Shown: piece after piece, positions 1-8,122 of the stretch
Numbering within the stretch: the stretch's first letter is position 1
How the letters are laid out: the number at the start of each line of letters is the position of its first letter
Assembly (NCBI RefSeq): GCF_900156505.1
Contig: NZ_FTPR01000001.1
Span: 620,001-684,000, forward strand
Source: Yoonia rosea
Lineage (GTDB): Bacteria; Pseudomonadota; Alphaproteobacteria; Rhodobacterales; Rhodobacteraceae
Length of the DNA: 64,000 nt
Direction: 5' to 3'
Position numbers and translations under genes: made by a program
Notes under the pieces: generated by a model
Databases searched by the model: none
Seen by the model: the letters and a program-made list of their open reading frames with translations, nothing else
Told to the model about the DNA's origin: nothing

Positions 1-154
1 TTACAACGACCAACCGGTCAGTGACGTGATGAAAATTGATGCAGCGGCCGAGTTGGGCCGTCTGGGCCTGAACGATCATCTGTCTGCGCAACGCTCAAAC
101 GGGCTGCGTGCTATGGTCGAGCGTATCCGTGAAACCGCAGCGGCCGCGGCCTAG
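1..154 (+). CDS. C-terminal end of an unidentified protein (partial)
   Basis: The last 50 codons of a gene that begins before the window. The reading frame runs from base 2 to a TAG at 152-154 and ends in an Ala-rich tail (ETAAAAA). The fragment is too short to assign a family. Its position beside DUF1638 and corrinoid-protein genes makes a one-carbon or methyltransferase enzyme possible, but that is inference from context only. Its stop codon overlaps the stop of the convergent DUF1638 gene within the tetranucleotide CTAG. Confidence 0.6.
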   Translation, partial: YNDQPVSDVMKIDAAAELGRLGLNDHLSAQRSNGLRAMVERIRETAAAAA

Positions 155-777
155 GCGATTGCCGTCAGTGCAGGTGTCAGATCGCCATAGCCGGTAAAAC
201 GCCGCTCGAATTGCAGCCCGAGCTTTGCCGCGCAAGCCTCTGCTTTTAAAGTTAATTCTGGATCATCTGTCTGCGCCTGATAGACCAGTTTTTCGTAATT
301 CCCGAAATACATGTCGCGTAGTTCGGGATGGCGGGCAAGCCCAAGGGGCTCCCATACAAAGGCATCAAACTGGCGCACCAGAAAGTCGGTGAGGTAGAAC
401 GCGGTGATCTCTTCGTGACCCGCAAACACCTCATTTCCCTCGAAAAACGAGTAGCAATGTGGCCCCGCAACCATGCCGATCCCCATCTCGGCGCAGGCGG
501 CCTGCAGCTGCCCGCCTGTACCGCAATCGGCATAAACGATGAAAACCGTTTCATAGGCATCGCGATATTCGGCGACGGCTTCACGGACCGCAGGGACAAT
601 TTTTTCAGGGTGGTTATGCAGGATGGCCGGCAGGCACTGAAGATCAAGGTGATCAAGGGCGTTTGCCGCTTTGATCGCCAGAATTTCGCGTGCCAATGCA
701 CCGCAGGCAATCAAAAGAACACGACCCTGTCCTTTGGGCGCGATCCCTTGGGTGGTCAGGATGGCATCAGTTGTCAT
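151..777 (-). CDS. DUF1638 domain protein
   Basis: 208 aa from the ATG at 777; an upstream ATG at 804 would add nine residues and overlap the preceding gene more deeply. The N-terminal core reads VLLIACGALAREI, as in DUF1638 proteins, and there are further Cys/His-containing segments (YADCGTGG, GPHCYSFFEG) that could bind metal or a cofactor. The family has no established biochemical role, but its members often sit near corrinoid proteins and methyltransferases, as here. It is the last gene of a minus-strand set headed by the corrinoid-binding protein and overlaps the small membrane-protein gene by 11 bases, so co-translation is likely. Its TAG stop overlaps the TAG of the convergent gene (CTAG, 151-154). 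Confidence 0.8.
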   Translation of the reverse strand: MTTDAILTTQGIAPKGQGRVLLIACGALAREILAIKAANALDHLDLQCLPAILHNHPEKIVPAVREAVAEYRDAYETVFIVYADCGTGGQLQAACAEMGIGMVAGPHCYSFFEGNEVFAGHEEITAFYLTDFLVRQFDAFVWEPLGLARHPELRDMYFGNYEKLVYQAQTDDPELTLKAEACAAKLGLQFERRFTGYGDLTPALTAIA

Positions 778-955
778 TGCGGCTGCTGTACCTACGCCAC
801 ACATAGGCCGCGCAGAGTGCCGACAGGCTCAGGATGGCAAAACCCGTCATGGGTGACGCTTGCAAGCCGTCCAATGCAGCAAATACCACGGCAATTGTCG
901 CTGCCGCAGCCGCCATCACGAGCACAAGTATAAAGATCAATCGTTCAACAGGCAT
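767..955 (-). CDS. Small two-helix membrane protein
   Basis: 62 aa. I chose the ATG at 955 because a strong Shine-Dalgarno (GAGGAGG) lies just upstream; the longer open frame above it is not protein-like. Residues about 5-28 and 36-53 are hydrophobic and likely form two membrane helices, followed by a basic, polar tail (WRRYSSRNDN). It lies between the corrinoid-protein gene and the DUF1638 gene on the same strand and overlaps the latter. I do not recognise a family. The placement suggests it belongs to the same transcription unit; any functional tie to methyl transfer is conjecture. Confidence 0.7.
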   Translation of the reverse strand: MPVERLIFILVLVMAAAAATIAVVFAALDGLQASPMTGFAILSLSALCAAYVWRRYSSRNDN

Positions 956-1004
956 GTCGTCCTCCTCATTGCAAAGATAAGAACGACACGCCGGTTTTGT
1001 AAGA

Positions 1005-1712
1005 TCAGACCGCGGCGGCCGCCTGATTGTGTTTCCGGGCCATAAAACTCTTGGCCGTTTCCACCGCAACCGCTGCATCACGGCAATAGGCATCAGCACC
1101 AATTGCCTTGCCGAACTCTTCGTTCAGTGGCGCGCCACCAACAAGCACGACGTAATCCTCGCGCATGCCTTTTTCGACCAGCGTATCAATCACGACCTTC
1201 ATATAGGGCATCGTGGTGGTCAGCAGGGCGGACATGCCAAGGATATCGGGCTTTTCGTTCTCCAAAGCGTCAAGATAGGATTCAACAGCATTGTTGATCC
1301 CCAGATCGACAACCTCGAAACCCGCACCTTCCATCATCATGGACACAAGGTTCTTGCCGATATCATGGATGTCGCCCTTGACGGTTCCGATCACCATCTT
1401 GCCCACACGCGGCGCGCCAGTTTCGGCAAGCAGAGGTTTAAGGATAAACATCCCGCCCTTCATCGCATTGGCCGCCAGCAGCACCTCAGGCACAAACAGA
1501 ATACCATCGCGGAAGTCGTTGCCGACAATGGTCATGCCGCCCACGAGCGCCTCGGTCAGTACGCGGTAAGGCTCCCAACCACGTTCGATAAGGATATTCA
1601 CCCCTTCCTCGATCTCTTCCTTCATTCCATCGTAAAGGTCATCGAACATCTGGGCGACGAGATCTTCGTCATTCAGTTCGGACAGGATGATGTCATCTTC
1701 TTCGTCGGACAT
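1005..1712 (-). CDS. Corrinoid (B12)-binding methyltransferase subunit
   Basis: 235 aa from the ATG at 1712; a TTG two codons upstream is less likely. Residues about 10-95 form the helical cap domain of B12-dependent methyltransferases, and residues about 105-225 the Rossmann-like cobalamin domain. The signature GDIHDIGKN carries the cobalt-ligating His near residue 116, followed by the usual SxL and GG elements (GMSALL, VLVGGAP). It would carry the methyl group between methyltetrahydrofolate and homocysteine. The homocysteine methyltransferase at 3000-4016 supplies another piece, with the radical SAM gene between. Splitting of MetH into separate proteins is known in Rhodobacterales, so a split methionine synthase is the best reading. 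A pterin-binding subunit is not visible in the window. Confidence 0.9.
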   Translation of the reverse strand: MSDEEDDIILSELNDEDLVAQMFDDLYDGMKEEIEEGVNILIERGWEPYRVLTEALVGGMTIVGNDFRDGILFVPEVLLAANAMKGGMFILKPLLAETGAPRVGKMVIGTVKGDIHDIGKNLVSMMMEGAGFEVVDLGINNAVESYLDALENEKPDILGMSALLTTTMPYMKVVIDTLVEKGMREDYVVLVGGAPLNEEFGKAIGADAYCRDAAVAVETAKSFMARKHNQAAAAV

Positions 1713-1811
1713 GGCCAAGCCTTTGTATGAGTTTACACCGCAGTATTGCGCCGGATTGGGTAATTCTAGCGGTTGTTTTCCGACATGTCCAAGAACATGA
1801 CCGACCTTGTG

Positions 1812-1840
1812 TTGCTGATGTTCGTGAATTGTTCTAATAA
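1812..1840 (+). promoter_or_regulatory. Putative sigma-70 promoter of the radical SAM gene
   Basis: TTGCTG at 1812-1817 and TAATAA at 1835-1840 are separated by 17 bases. If transcription begins 6-8 bases beyond the -10 box, the mRNA starts at about the first ATG (1846) and the second in-frame ATG (1855) would be nearly leaderless. The LexA box fills the spacer exactly. Confidence 0.5.
1820..1834 (+). promoter_or_regulatory. LexA (SOS) box GTTC-N7-GTTC
   Basis: GTTC at 1820-1823 and GTTC at 1831-1834 with a seven-base spacer match the direct-repeat LexA operator known from alphaproteobacteria such as Rhodobacter. The box sits between the -35 and -10 elements of the radical SAM gene, the ideal place for repression. 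It is a short motif, so its position is the main support. Confidence 0.65.
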
Positions 1841-1845
1841 AGATT

Positions 1846-2928
1846 ATGGAAGAAATGCCAGTTCAGAATTCCCATCTCACACCGGGGCGTGCGGCACGGT
1901 CAAATCCGGACAACCGGTTCGATCGACTGCACGCCGAAGCGGTTGACGACGGCTGGACGCCTGAGCAGGACTTGCCGGTTTTGCGTACGGAAATCACCGA
2001 TGAGGTGGCGCGCACGGTGATCACGCGCAACACGTCGCCTGATTTGTCCTTCGACCGTTCGATCAACCCCTACCGCGGCTGTGAGCATGGCTGCATCTAT
2101 TGCTTTGCACGCCCCAGCCACGCCTTTCTGGGCCTGTCGCCGGGCTTGGATTTTGAAACGAGACTGATCGCGCGCCCTAATGCGGCTGCGCAATTGCACA
2201 AAGAGCTTTCAAACCCGCGCTATACACCGAAAACCATTGCAATCGGGACCAACACAGACCCCTATCAACCGGTCGAAAAATCACGTGAAATCATGCGTGA
2301 GGTGTTGCAGGTGCTGGACGCGTTCAACCATCCTGTTGCGATTGTCACGAAAGGCACGCTGATCACACGCGATTGCGATATTCTGGCGCGCATGGCCGCC
2401 AAGGGGCTTGTCAGGGTTGGCATTTCGATCACGACGCTTGATCCCAGAACATCGCGCGCAATGGAACCCCGCGTGCCTGCACCGGCGGCCAGATTGCGCA
2501 TCATCCGCCAATTGACCGACGCAGGCATTCCCGTGCGCGTGATGGTGTCGCCGGTAATCCCCGCGCTGACCGATCACGAACTTGAGGCGATCCTGAAAGC
2601 CGCCAAAGATGCAGGTGCCGTTGCGGCATCCTCTATCGTCCTGCGCCTGCCACGCGAAGTGGCCACTTTGTTTCGTGATTGGGTAGCCACCCATTATCCG
2701 GATCGTGCCGCGCGCATTATGGGCCGCGTGCGCGAATTGCACGGCGGCAAAGACTATGACCCTGAATTTGGCAAACGTATGGTCGGGCAGGGCCCGTGGG
2801 CCAATATGATGCAGCAACGTTTCAAGCTCGCCACCCGCAAACTGCACCTTGACCGCAGCCTGGCGCCCTTGCGGACAGATCTCTTCGCACGTCCCCCACA
2901 AAGCGGCGACCAGCTTTCGCTTTTCTGA
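1846..2928 (+). CDS. PA0069-family radical SAM protein, probable DNA repair
   Basis: 360 aa. Cys79, Cys83 and Cys86 (CEHGCIYC) form the CxxxCxxC loop that binds the [4Fe-4S] cluster and SAM; the preceding NPYRGCEHG is typical of the SplB/COG1533 group that includes spore photoproduct lyase. The remainder fits the partial TIM barrel. The last residues are GDQLSLF, matching the QLxLF peptide by which repair proteins bind the beta sliding clamp. With the LexA box in its promoter, this points to an SOS-induced DNA-lesion enzyme; the lesion is unknown. Start is either 1846 or ATG 1855; no strong Shine-Dalgarno decides. It separates two methionine synthase genes yet has its own promoter. Confidence 0.88.
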   Translation: MEEMPVQNSHLTPGRAARSNPDNRFDRLHAEAVDDGWTPEQDLPVLRTEITDEVARTVITRNTSPDLSFDRSINPYRGCEHGCIYCFARPSHAFLGLSPGLDFETRLIARPNAAAQLHKELSNPRYTPKTIAIGTNTDPYQPVEKSREIMREVLQVLDAFNHPVAIVTKGTLITRDCDILARMAAKGLVRVGISITTLDPRTSRAMEPRVPAPAARLRIIRQLTDAGIPVRVMVSPVIPALTDHELEAILKAAKDAGAVAASSIVLRLPREVATLFRDWVATHYPDRAARIMGRVRELHGGKDYDPEFGKRMVGQGPWANMMQQRFKLATRKLHLDRSLAPLRTDLFARPPQSGDQLSLF

Positions 2929-2956
2929 CGCAAGACCTGTTATTACTGGCCTGTAA

Positions 2957-3000
2957 ATATCCCGGGGGAGGCCGCCGCAGGTGGCCGGGGGCAGCGCCCC
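2957..3000. repeat. Tandem GC-rich hairpins, Rhodobacterales-type intergenic repeat
   Basis: Between two convergent genes lie two adjacent hairpins. The first is 2970-2986 (GGCCGCC / GGTGGCC, 3-base loop). The second is 2988-3000 (GGGGC / GCCCC, 3-base loop). The preceding ATATCCCGGGGG and the following GGGGGCAGCGCCCC resemble a GC-rich element I associate with many Rhodobacteraceae intergenic regions. It could act as a bidirectional transcription block or RNA stabiliser. Confidence 0.55.
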
Positions 3001-4016
3001 TAGCTGCGCCGCCGCCGTCCGCGCCGTGGCGATGCTTCCGGACCGGCCCCGTCTGTACCATCGGATTCCGAAGAAAACCCGCCCAAGGCCGCGGTGATAT
3101 CTTCCAGTGTTGGCAGATCACCCTTTGGTCGCGTCTCTAGCGCGGCGCGCATCGCGCGCAGGTGTTCTGGTGTCGTGCCACAACAGCCGCCAATAATTGT
3201 GGCGCCACAGTCGCGGGCAAGGACGGCATAATCGGCCATCAATTCAGGCGTGCCATCATAGTGGATATGTCCCTCGTGATATTTGGGAATCCCCGCATTG
3301 CCCTTTGCGATCACGGGCAGGGTCGGGTGGGCAGCAGTAAACCCCAGCACGGTCCGCAACAGGTCTGATGCGCCAACACCGCAGTTCGCGCCAAAGGCCA
3401 GCGGTTGGTGCGCAAGCTTGCCGACCTTCTTGACCATATCAGCCGATGTCAGACCCATCATTGTGCGCCCGGCGGTGTCGAAACTCATCGTGCCGCACCA
3501 GGGCATACCGGCCAGCGCAAAGGCCTCGGCCGCGGCGGCGTATTCTTCGGGGGCGCTGATCGTCTCGACCCAGAGCACATCCGCGCCGCCTTCTTTCAGA
3601 CCCTCGGCCTGCTCGTGGAACATCTCGACTGCGATTTCATGGGTCAGGCTGCCCATCGGGGCCATAATCTCACCCGTGGGGCCGACCGAGCCTGCAACAA
3701 CGATGGTACGGCCCGATGCATCTGCGACCTCGCGGCCCAGTTCGGCGGCCACTTTGTTCAGTTCACGCACGCGGCCCTCGGCACCATGCAGTTTCAGACG
3801 TGATGCATTGCCCCCGAAGCTGTTGGTCAGAAAAATATCGCTGCCCGCATCCGCCGCACCTTTGTACAGGGCTGTGATCTTGGCCGGCTCATCAATATTC
3901 CACATCTCGGGTGCATCGCCCGACATCAGACCCATGTTGAACAGATTTGTCCCTGTCGCCCCGTCGGCCATCAGCCAGTCGTTGGTTTCAAGAAGCTTTG
4001 AGAGGGCATTGGTCAT
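3000..4016 (-). CDS. bmt: Homocysteine S-methyltransferase (betaine-homocysteine/split MetH type)
   Basis: 338 aa. A homocysteine methyltransferase barrel with the three zinc-binding cysteines: Cys212 in GANCG, and Cys278 and Cys279 in GGCCGTTP. N-terminal DGATGTNLF and GSVGPTGE are typical of the family. It transfers a methyl group to homocysteine to give methionine. Annotated family members are often called betaine-homocysteine methyltransferase, but beside a corrinoid-binding protein it more likely serves as the homocysteine half of a split, B12-dependent methionine synthase. GGAG six bases upstream supports the ATG at 4016. The last 20 or so residues are a basic, Arg-rich tail (RRGRRRRS) beyond the barrel. 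The gene converges on the radical SAM gene. Confidence 0.88.
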   Translation of the reverse strand: MTNALSKLLETNDWLMADGATGTNLFNMGLMSGDAPEMWNIDEPAKITALYKGAADAGSDIFLTNSFGGNASRLKLHGAEGRVRELNKVAAELGREVADASGRTIVVAGSVGPTGEIMAPMGSLTHEIAVEMFHEQAEGLKEGGADVLWVETISAPEEYAAAAEAFALAGMPWCGTMSFDTAGRTMMGLTSADMVKKVGKLAHQPLAFGANCGVGASDLLRTVLGFTAAHPTLPVIAKGNAGIPKYHEGHIHYDGTPELMADYAVLARDCGATIIGGCCGTTPEHLRAMRAALETRPKGDLPTLEDITAALGGFSSESDGTDGAGPEASPRRGRRRRS

Positions 4017-4110
4017 AGGGGGCTCCGGCTGTCGCGAGTGGATTGTTGTGCGGTGTCATGTCTCTGCATCAGATGCAAATTCAAAGCATGCATGGTCTTT
4101 ATGCAAGAAA

Positions 4111-4141
4111 TGATAAAACCGCGCCGATCAGTGGCGCGGTT
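4111..4141 (-). terminator. Rho-independent terminator of the zeta-subunit gene
   Basis: A nine-base-pair stem (AACCGCGCC / GGCGCGGTT, seven-base loop, 4117-4141), followed on the minus strand by TTTTATCA. It lies about 30 bases downstream of the zeta-subunit stop and separates that gene from bmt on the same strand. Confidence 0.8.
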
Positions 4142-4169
4142 GGGCTGTCTGCTCTGGTCGCAACCTGCG

Positions 4170-4484
4170 TTAGACGTCTTTCATTAACTGCGCTTTGGCC
4201 TCGGCCAGACATTCGACCATCTTGGTGCGGATCGTCGCCTCATCGGCCTTGTCGCCCAGATCGCCGGACACCTTGCGATAAACATCCTCGTGCCCTGCCT
4301 CCTCGAAGTCGGACTTGACGACCTCTTTGGCATATTCAGCGGCCTCATCGCCAGTTTTTCCGAGCAATTCCGCTGCCCAAAGACCAAGCAATTTATTCCC
4401 GCGCGCCTCGGCTTTGAATTGCATTTCGGCATCATGGGCGAACTTGTTTTCAAACGCATTCTCGCGATCATCGAAGGTTGTCAT
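4170..4484 (-). CDS. ATPase inhibitor zeta subunit (DUF1476)
   Basis: 104 aa, the usual length for the DUF1476 family, which includes the Paracoccus denitrificans F1Fo-ATPase zeta subunit. In that organism the N-terminal segment enters the F1 catalytic interface and blocks ATP hydrolysis. The N-terminus here (MTTFDDRENAFENKFAHD) matches, followed by a helical bundle (WAAELLG, AKEVVKSDFEEAG). It is cytoplasmic and would prevent wasteful ATP hydrolysis when the proton gradient falls. It is transcribed away from purC and has its own terminator, so it is probably a single-gene unit. Function is inferred from the family. Confidence 0.9.
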   Translation of the reverse strand: MTTFDDRENAFENKFAHDAEMQFKAEARGNKLLGLWAAELLGKTGDEAAEYAKEVVKSDFEEAGHEDVYRKVSGDLGDKADEATIRTKMVECLAEAKAQLMKDV

Positions 4485-4616
4485 GGATTTGGCCTCTTGA
4501 TTTGGAAGATGTTGCTTATGATATGCCTCTCACGGTGCTTGCCCGCAAGGGGGGCTTGCACTATGACGCGCAGATGATGCGGTCCATGCCGGGCCGGAAT
4601 GGGGCAAGGGGTCAGC

Positions 4617-5381
4617 ATGTCACGTCGTAAAAAGATTTATGAAGGCAAGGCAAAGGTTCTTTATGAAGGCCCCGAGCCAGGTACCTTTGTCCAGTATTTC
4701 AAGGATGACGCCACCGCCTTCAACGCCGAGAAGAAGGCCGTGATCGAAGGGAAGGGCGTGTTGAACAACCGCCTGTCCGAGTATTTCATGACCGGATTGG
4801 GCCAGATCGGGATCCCTACGCATTTCATCAAACGCCTCAATATGCGCGAGCAGTTGATCCGTCAGGCCGAGATTATCCCGCTTGAGGTGATCGTGCGCAA
4901 CTTTGCTGCAGGGTCGATGGCCAAGCGTATGGGCATGGAAGAGGGCACGCCGCTGCCCCGCCCGATTGTCGAGTTTTCCTACAAAGACGATAAGCTGGGT
5001 GACCCGCTGGTGCCCGAGGAATACATCATCGCATTCGGCTGGGCGTCGCAGCAGGAAATGGACGATATCGTCAGCCTTGCGTTGCGCGTGAACGACTGGA
5101 TGTCGGGCGTGATGTATGGCGTCGGCATCAAGCTGATTGATTTCAAGATCGAGATCGGCCGTGTCTGGGACAATGAATTCCAGCGCCTTATTCTGGCAGA
5201 CGAGATCAGCCCCGACAGCTGCCGCCTGTGGGATATCGAAACAGGCCAGAAACTCGACAAGGACGTCTTCCGCCGCGATTTGGGAAGTCTGACCGACGCC
5301 TATACCGAAGTTGCAAAGCGTCTGGGTGTCATGCCGTCGAACGTCACCCACACGCCCAGTAAACCCACATTGATCAACTAA
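4617..5381 (+). CDS. purC: SAICAR synthetase PurC
   Basis: 254 aa. Phosphoribosylaminoimidazole-succinocarboxamide synthase condenses CAIR with aspartate, using ATP, in purine synthesis. Diagnostic segments are [11 protein letters not shown] at the N-terminus, [17 protein letters not shown] and [10 protein letters not shown]. The ATG at 4617 is chosen because it follows AAGGGG and begins the conserved [10 protein letters not shown]. An in-frame start 18 bases earlier would add a non-conserved hexapeptide. It heads the purC-purS-purQ cluster, with 32 bases before purS, and is divergent from the zeta-subunit gene. Confidence 0.97.
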   Translation: MSRRKKIYEGKAKVLYEGPEPGTFVQYFKDDATAFNAEKKAVIEGKGVLNNRLSEYFMTGLGQIGIPTHFIKRLNMREQLIRQAEIIPLEVIVRNFAAGSMAKRMGMEEGTPLPRPIVEFSYKDDKLGDPLVPEEYIIAFGWASQQEMDDIVSLALRVNDWMSGVMYGVGIKLIDFKIEIGRVWDNEFQRLILADEISPDSCRLWDIETGQKLDKDVFRRDLGSLTDAYTEVAKRLGVMPSNVTHTPSKPTLIN

Positions 5382-5413
5382 TCTTGCGACCCTAGCGAAC
5401 AAAGGACCTGCCT

Positions 5414-5644
5414 ATGAAAGCCCGCGTACATGTCATGCTCAAAAACGGTGTGCTGGACCCACAAGGCGAGGCAGTCCGCCACGCGCTTGGAACCCTTGGC
5501 TTTGACGGGGTCAACGGTGTGCGCCAGGGTAAGGTGATCGAGCTTGATCTGGCTGATGGCACATCAGAGGACACGATCAACGAGATGTGCGAAAAGCTTC
5601 TCGCGAATACCGTGATCGAAAGCTACAGCGTCGAGGTCGTGTGA
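5414..5644 (+). CDS. purS: FGAM synthase subunit PurS
   Basis: 76 aa, the normal length for PurS, the small subunit that bridges PurL and PurQ in the multi-subunit formylglycinamidine ribonucleotide synthase. The N-terminus [20 protein letters not shown] and the conserved [12 protein letters not shown] are typical. AAAGGA lies upstream of the ATG. Its TGA overlaps the purQ start by one base (TGATG), implying coupled translation and balanced subunit levels. purL is not in the window. Confidence 0.97.
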   Translation: MKARVHVMLKNGVLDPQGEAVRHALGTLGFDGVNGVRQGKVIELDLADGTSEDTINEMCEKLLANTVIESYSVEVV

Positions 5645-6312
5645 TGCGCGCTGCGGTTATTGTTTTCCCCGGATCGAACTGTGATCGCGATATGGCGGTT
5701 GCACTCAAGGCGGCTGGTGCGGATGTCAGCATGGTCTGGCACAAGGACGCGAGTTTGCCTGACAATGTTGATCTTGTCGCTGTCCCCGGCGGATTTTCAT
5801 TTGGTGACTACCTGCGTTGCGGTGCGATTGCGGCGCAATCGCCGATCTGTAAGGCCGTTGTCGCCCATGCCGACCGTGGTGGATATGTGCTGGGCGTCTG
5901 CAACGGCTTTCAGGTTTTGACGGAAACTGGGCTCTTGCCAGGTGCGCTGATGCGCAACGCGAATCTGAAGTTCATCTGCAAAACCGTTGATTTGAAAGTG
6001 GAAACCTCGAATTCTGCGTTCACCGAGGGGTACAACGCCGGTGACAGTGTGGGCTTTCCTGTGGCGCACCATGATGGCAATTATACGGTCGATGCAGAGG
6101 GGCTGGCCGCACTTGTCGCCGAGGATCGCATCGCATTCACCTATGCAGACAATCCGAACGGCTCGATCAACAATATCGCAGGCGTTTTGTCTGCGAACCG
6201 CCGTGTGCTTGGCATGATGCCACACCCCGAACGCGCAGTGGATGCGGGCCACGGCGGCACCGACGGGCAGGCGCTTTTCCGCGGGTTGGTGGGGCAATTT
6301 GCCCAAGCGTGA
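5644..6312 (+). CDS. purQ: FGAM synthase glutaminase subunit PurQ
   Basis: 222 aa. A class I glutamine amidotransferase that releases ammonia from glutamine for FGAM synthesis by PurL. The nucleophile is Cys86 in GVCNGFQ and the dyad is His194 and Glu196 in MMPHPER. The N-terminal [10 protein letters not shown] is a PurQ signature. The start is fixed by the one-base overlap with purS at 5644; the open frame further upstream is a shadow of purS. It ends 44 bases before the sensor-kinase gene, with no obvious terminator between. Confidence 0.97.
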   Translation: MRAAVIVFPGSNCDRDMAVALKAAGADVSMVWHKDASLPDNVDLVAVPGGFSFGDYLRCGAIAAQSPICKAVVAHADRGGYVLGVCNGFQVLTETGLLPGALMRNANLKFICKTVDLKVETSNSAFTEGYNAGDSVGFPVAHHDGNYTVDAEGLAALVAEDRIAFTYADNPNGSINNIAGVLSANRRVLGMMPHPERAVDAGHGGTDGQALFRGLVGQFAQA

Positions 6313-6356
6313 TCTGCTCGCTTGCCGCGTTGCGACCGCGGCTATAAACTCGTTAT

Positions 6357-8111
6357 ATGTTGCGTATGACTGATCTCGGCAGCGGCCGACGCCGCGGCAA
6401 ATGGTACTTGCGGCTGGCGGTGCTGGTCGTGTGCCTGTTTGGCGTGATCGTCATCTATGTCTCGAACCAGCTGCTGACACAGCGTTTTACCGAAACCATC
6501 AGCAACCGCTCTGATGTGCGGTTGGCACTTTATGTGACCAACCTGATGAACGAGTTGCAGCGCAATTCCGTGGTGCCGCAGTTGTTGTCGCGTGATCCGG
6601 ATCTGATCAAAGCTCTGGAGGACAAGGATTACTCGCTCTCGACGGCGCGGCTTTTGTCTTTCGTGGATGAAATTGGCGCCGCGTCGCTCACGCTTTTGGA
6701 TCGCGACGGGCGCGCGGTGGCGGCGACAGACCGCAACAGGATCGGAACAGACCACCGGCAGAACCCCTATTTTGTGGATGCGCAACGCAGCAACCAGACC
6801 GTCTACACCACCTATCAACGCCCTGAGGGTGGCTTTGCCTATGTCTACTCGCGGCGTGTCGAGGTGGCGGGGACGCTTTTGGGTGTCATTATGGTCGAGG
6901 TGAACGGCCAGCGGCTTGAAACCGGTTGGGCAGGGGTGTCGGACGCGGTGCTGGTGATGGACAGCGCCGGAACGATCATCATGGCCACCGAACCGCGCTG
7001 GCGTGGCTTGAATGAAGAAGAGGCTTTGGCGCGCCAGTCCGCGCCCTCTGCGATCGAGCGCGCCATACGGGCGACCCAAGGCTGGGGCGCACTGCCTGCG
7101 GATGCCTATTTGCGCGGCGAGGCGGTGTTGCGGCGCGAAATGCGGGTGCCGCATCAGGGTTGGCGGATGGTCAGCTACACGACCTATGCCTCGGTGCGTG
7201 AGCGTGTGAACGGGATTCTCGCGCTTGAGGTCATGGGATTCGCGATCCTTCTGGCGCTCTTGTTCTGGGGCAGTTCACGGCGCACGGCGTCACGTCTGGT
7301 CTTTTTCCAGCGCGAGTCAGCAGAGCTTCGCGCACTGAACCGCCGCTTGCAGCGGGAAATTGCCGAGCGCGAGAAGGTCGAAAAGACCTTGCAAGTGGCC
7401 GAACAGACCATCGCGCAGTCGTCGAAACTGGCGGCTTTGGGCGAGATGTCGGCGGCGGTGAGCCATGAGTTGAACCAGCCTTTGGCAGCGATGAAAACCT
7501 ATCTCGCAGGTGCCCGGCTGTTGTTGCAGCGCGAGCGCCCACAAGAGGCGTTGTCATCGTTCCAGCGCATCGATGATCTGCTGGAACGGATGGGGGCGAT
7601 TACGCGTCAGTTGAAGTCTTACGCCCGCAAGGGGGCAGAGGCGTTTGAGCCCGTAGATACAAGGGCTGCGGTGTCCACGGCGCTCTCTTTGATGGAGCCG
7701 CAATTGAAGACGCGGGCGGTCAATATCATCCGCACTTTGCCCAACGAACCGGTTATGATTCTGGGGGATCGTCTGCGGCTGGAACAGGTGATTATCAATC
7801 TGCTGCGTAACGCATTGGATGCCACCAAACTGTCCGCCAATCCGACCATCGAAATCCTGCTTGCGGCCGGTGATACGGTCAGCCTGCAAATCCGTGACAA
7901 CGGGGCGGGGATCGACAATCTCGACGAATTATTCGAGCCTTTTTACACCACTAAACAACCTGGTGATGGGGTGGGTCTTGGGCTTGCCATCTCTTCCGGG
8001 ATCGTCAACGACTTGGGCGGGCGCCTGACTGCACGCAACGCAGTTGATGGCGGGGCTATATTCGAGGTGCAACTGCCGACGTTAAGGCAGGATGTTGCCG
8101 CGGCAGAGTAA
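6357..8111 (+). CDS. dctB: DctB-type sensor histidine kinase
   Basis: 584 aa. Transmembrane helix at about 18-38, a periplasmic double-PAS-like sensor region at about 40-285, a second helix at about 288-306, a coiled coil at about 315-355, then the kinase core. The phospho-acceptor is His370 in AAVSHELNQPLA. The ATP-binding domain has NLLRNALDA, DNGAGI and GVGLGLAIS. This is the DctB layout, in which external C4-dicarboxylates are sensed and the signal passes to DctD. No dctPQM transporter genes lie nearby, so the ligand is uncertain. The response regulator follows 11 bases later. The start at ATG 6357 lacks a clear Shine-Dalgarno; ATG 6366 is an alternative. Confidence 0.85.
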   Translation: MLRMTDLGSGRRRGKWYLRLAVLVVCLFGVIVIYVSNQLLTQRFTETISNRSDVRLALYVTNLMNELQRNSVVPQLLSRDPDLIKALEDKDYSLSTARLLSFVDEIGAASLTLLDRDGRAVAATDRNRIGTDHRQNPYFVDAQRSNQTVYTTYQRPEGGFAYVYSRRVEVAGTLLGVIMVEVNGQRLETGWAGVSDAVLVMDSAGTIIMATEPRWRGLNEEEALARQSAPSAIERAIRATQGWGALPADAYLRGEAVLRREMRVPHQGWRMVSYTTYASVRERVNGILALEVMGFAILLALLFWGSSRRTASRLVFFQRESAELRALNRRLQREIAEREKVEKTLQVAEQTIAQSSKLAALGEMSAAVSHELNQPLAAMKTYLAGARLLLQRERPQEALSSFQRIDDLLERMGAITRQLKSYARKGAEAFEPVDTRAAVSTALSLMEPQLKTRAVNIIRTLPNEPVMILGDRLRLEQVIINLLRNALDATKLSANPTIEILLAAGDTVSLQIRDNGAGIDNLDELFEPFYTTKQPGDGVGLGLAISSGIVNDLGGRLTARNAVDGGAIFEVQLPTLRQDVAAAE

Positions 8112-8122
8112 GGAAAAAAACC

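Noticed and set aside
1029..1730. Long plus-strand open frame opposite the corrinoid-protein gene
   Set aside because: An antisense shadow; the minus-strand product has clear family motifs, whereas this one has none.
4017..4110. Possible SAM-responsive riboswitch upstream of bmt
   Set aside because: TGCAT repeats are present, but no match to SAM-II, SAM-V or SAM/SAH cores could be traced by eye.
5797..6306. Minus-strand open frame opposite purQ
   Set aside because: His/Arg-rich shadow translation typical of GC-rich genes; purQ is certain.
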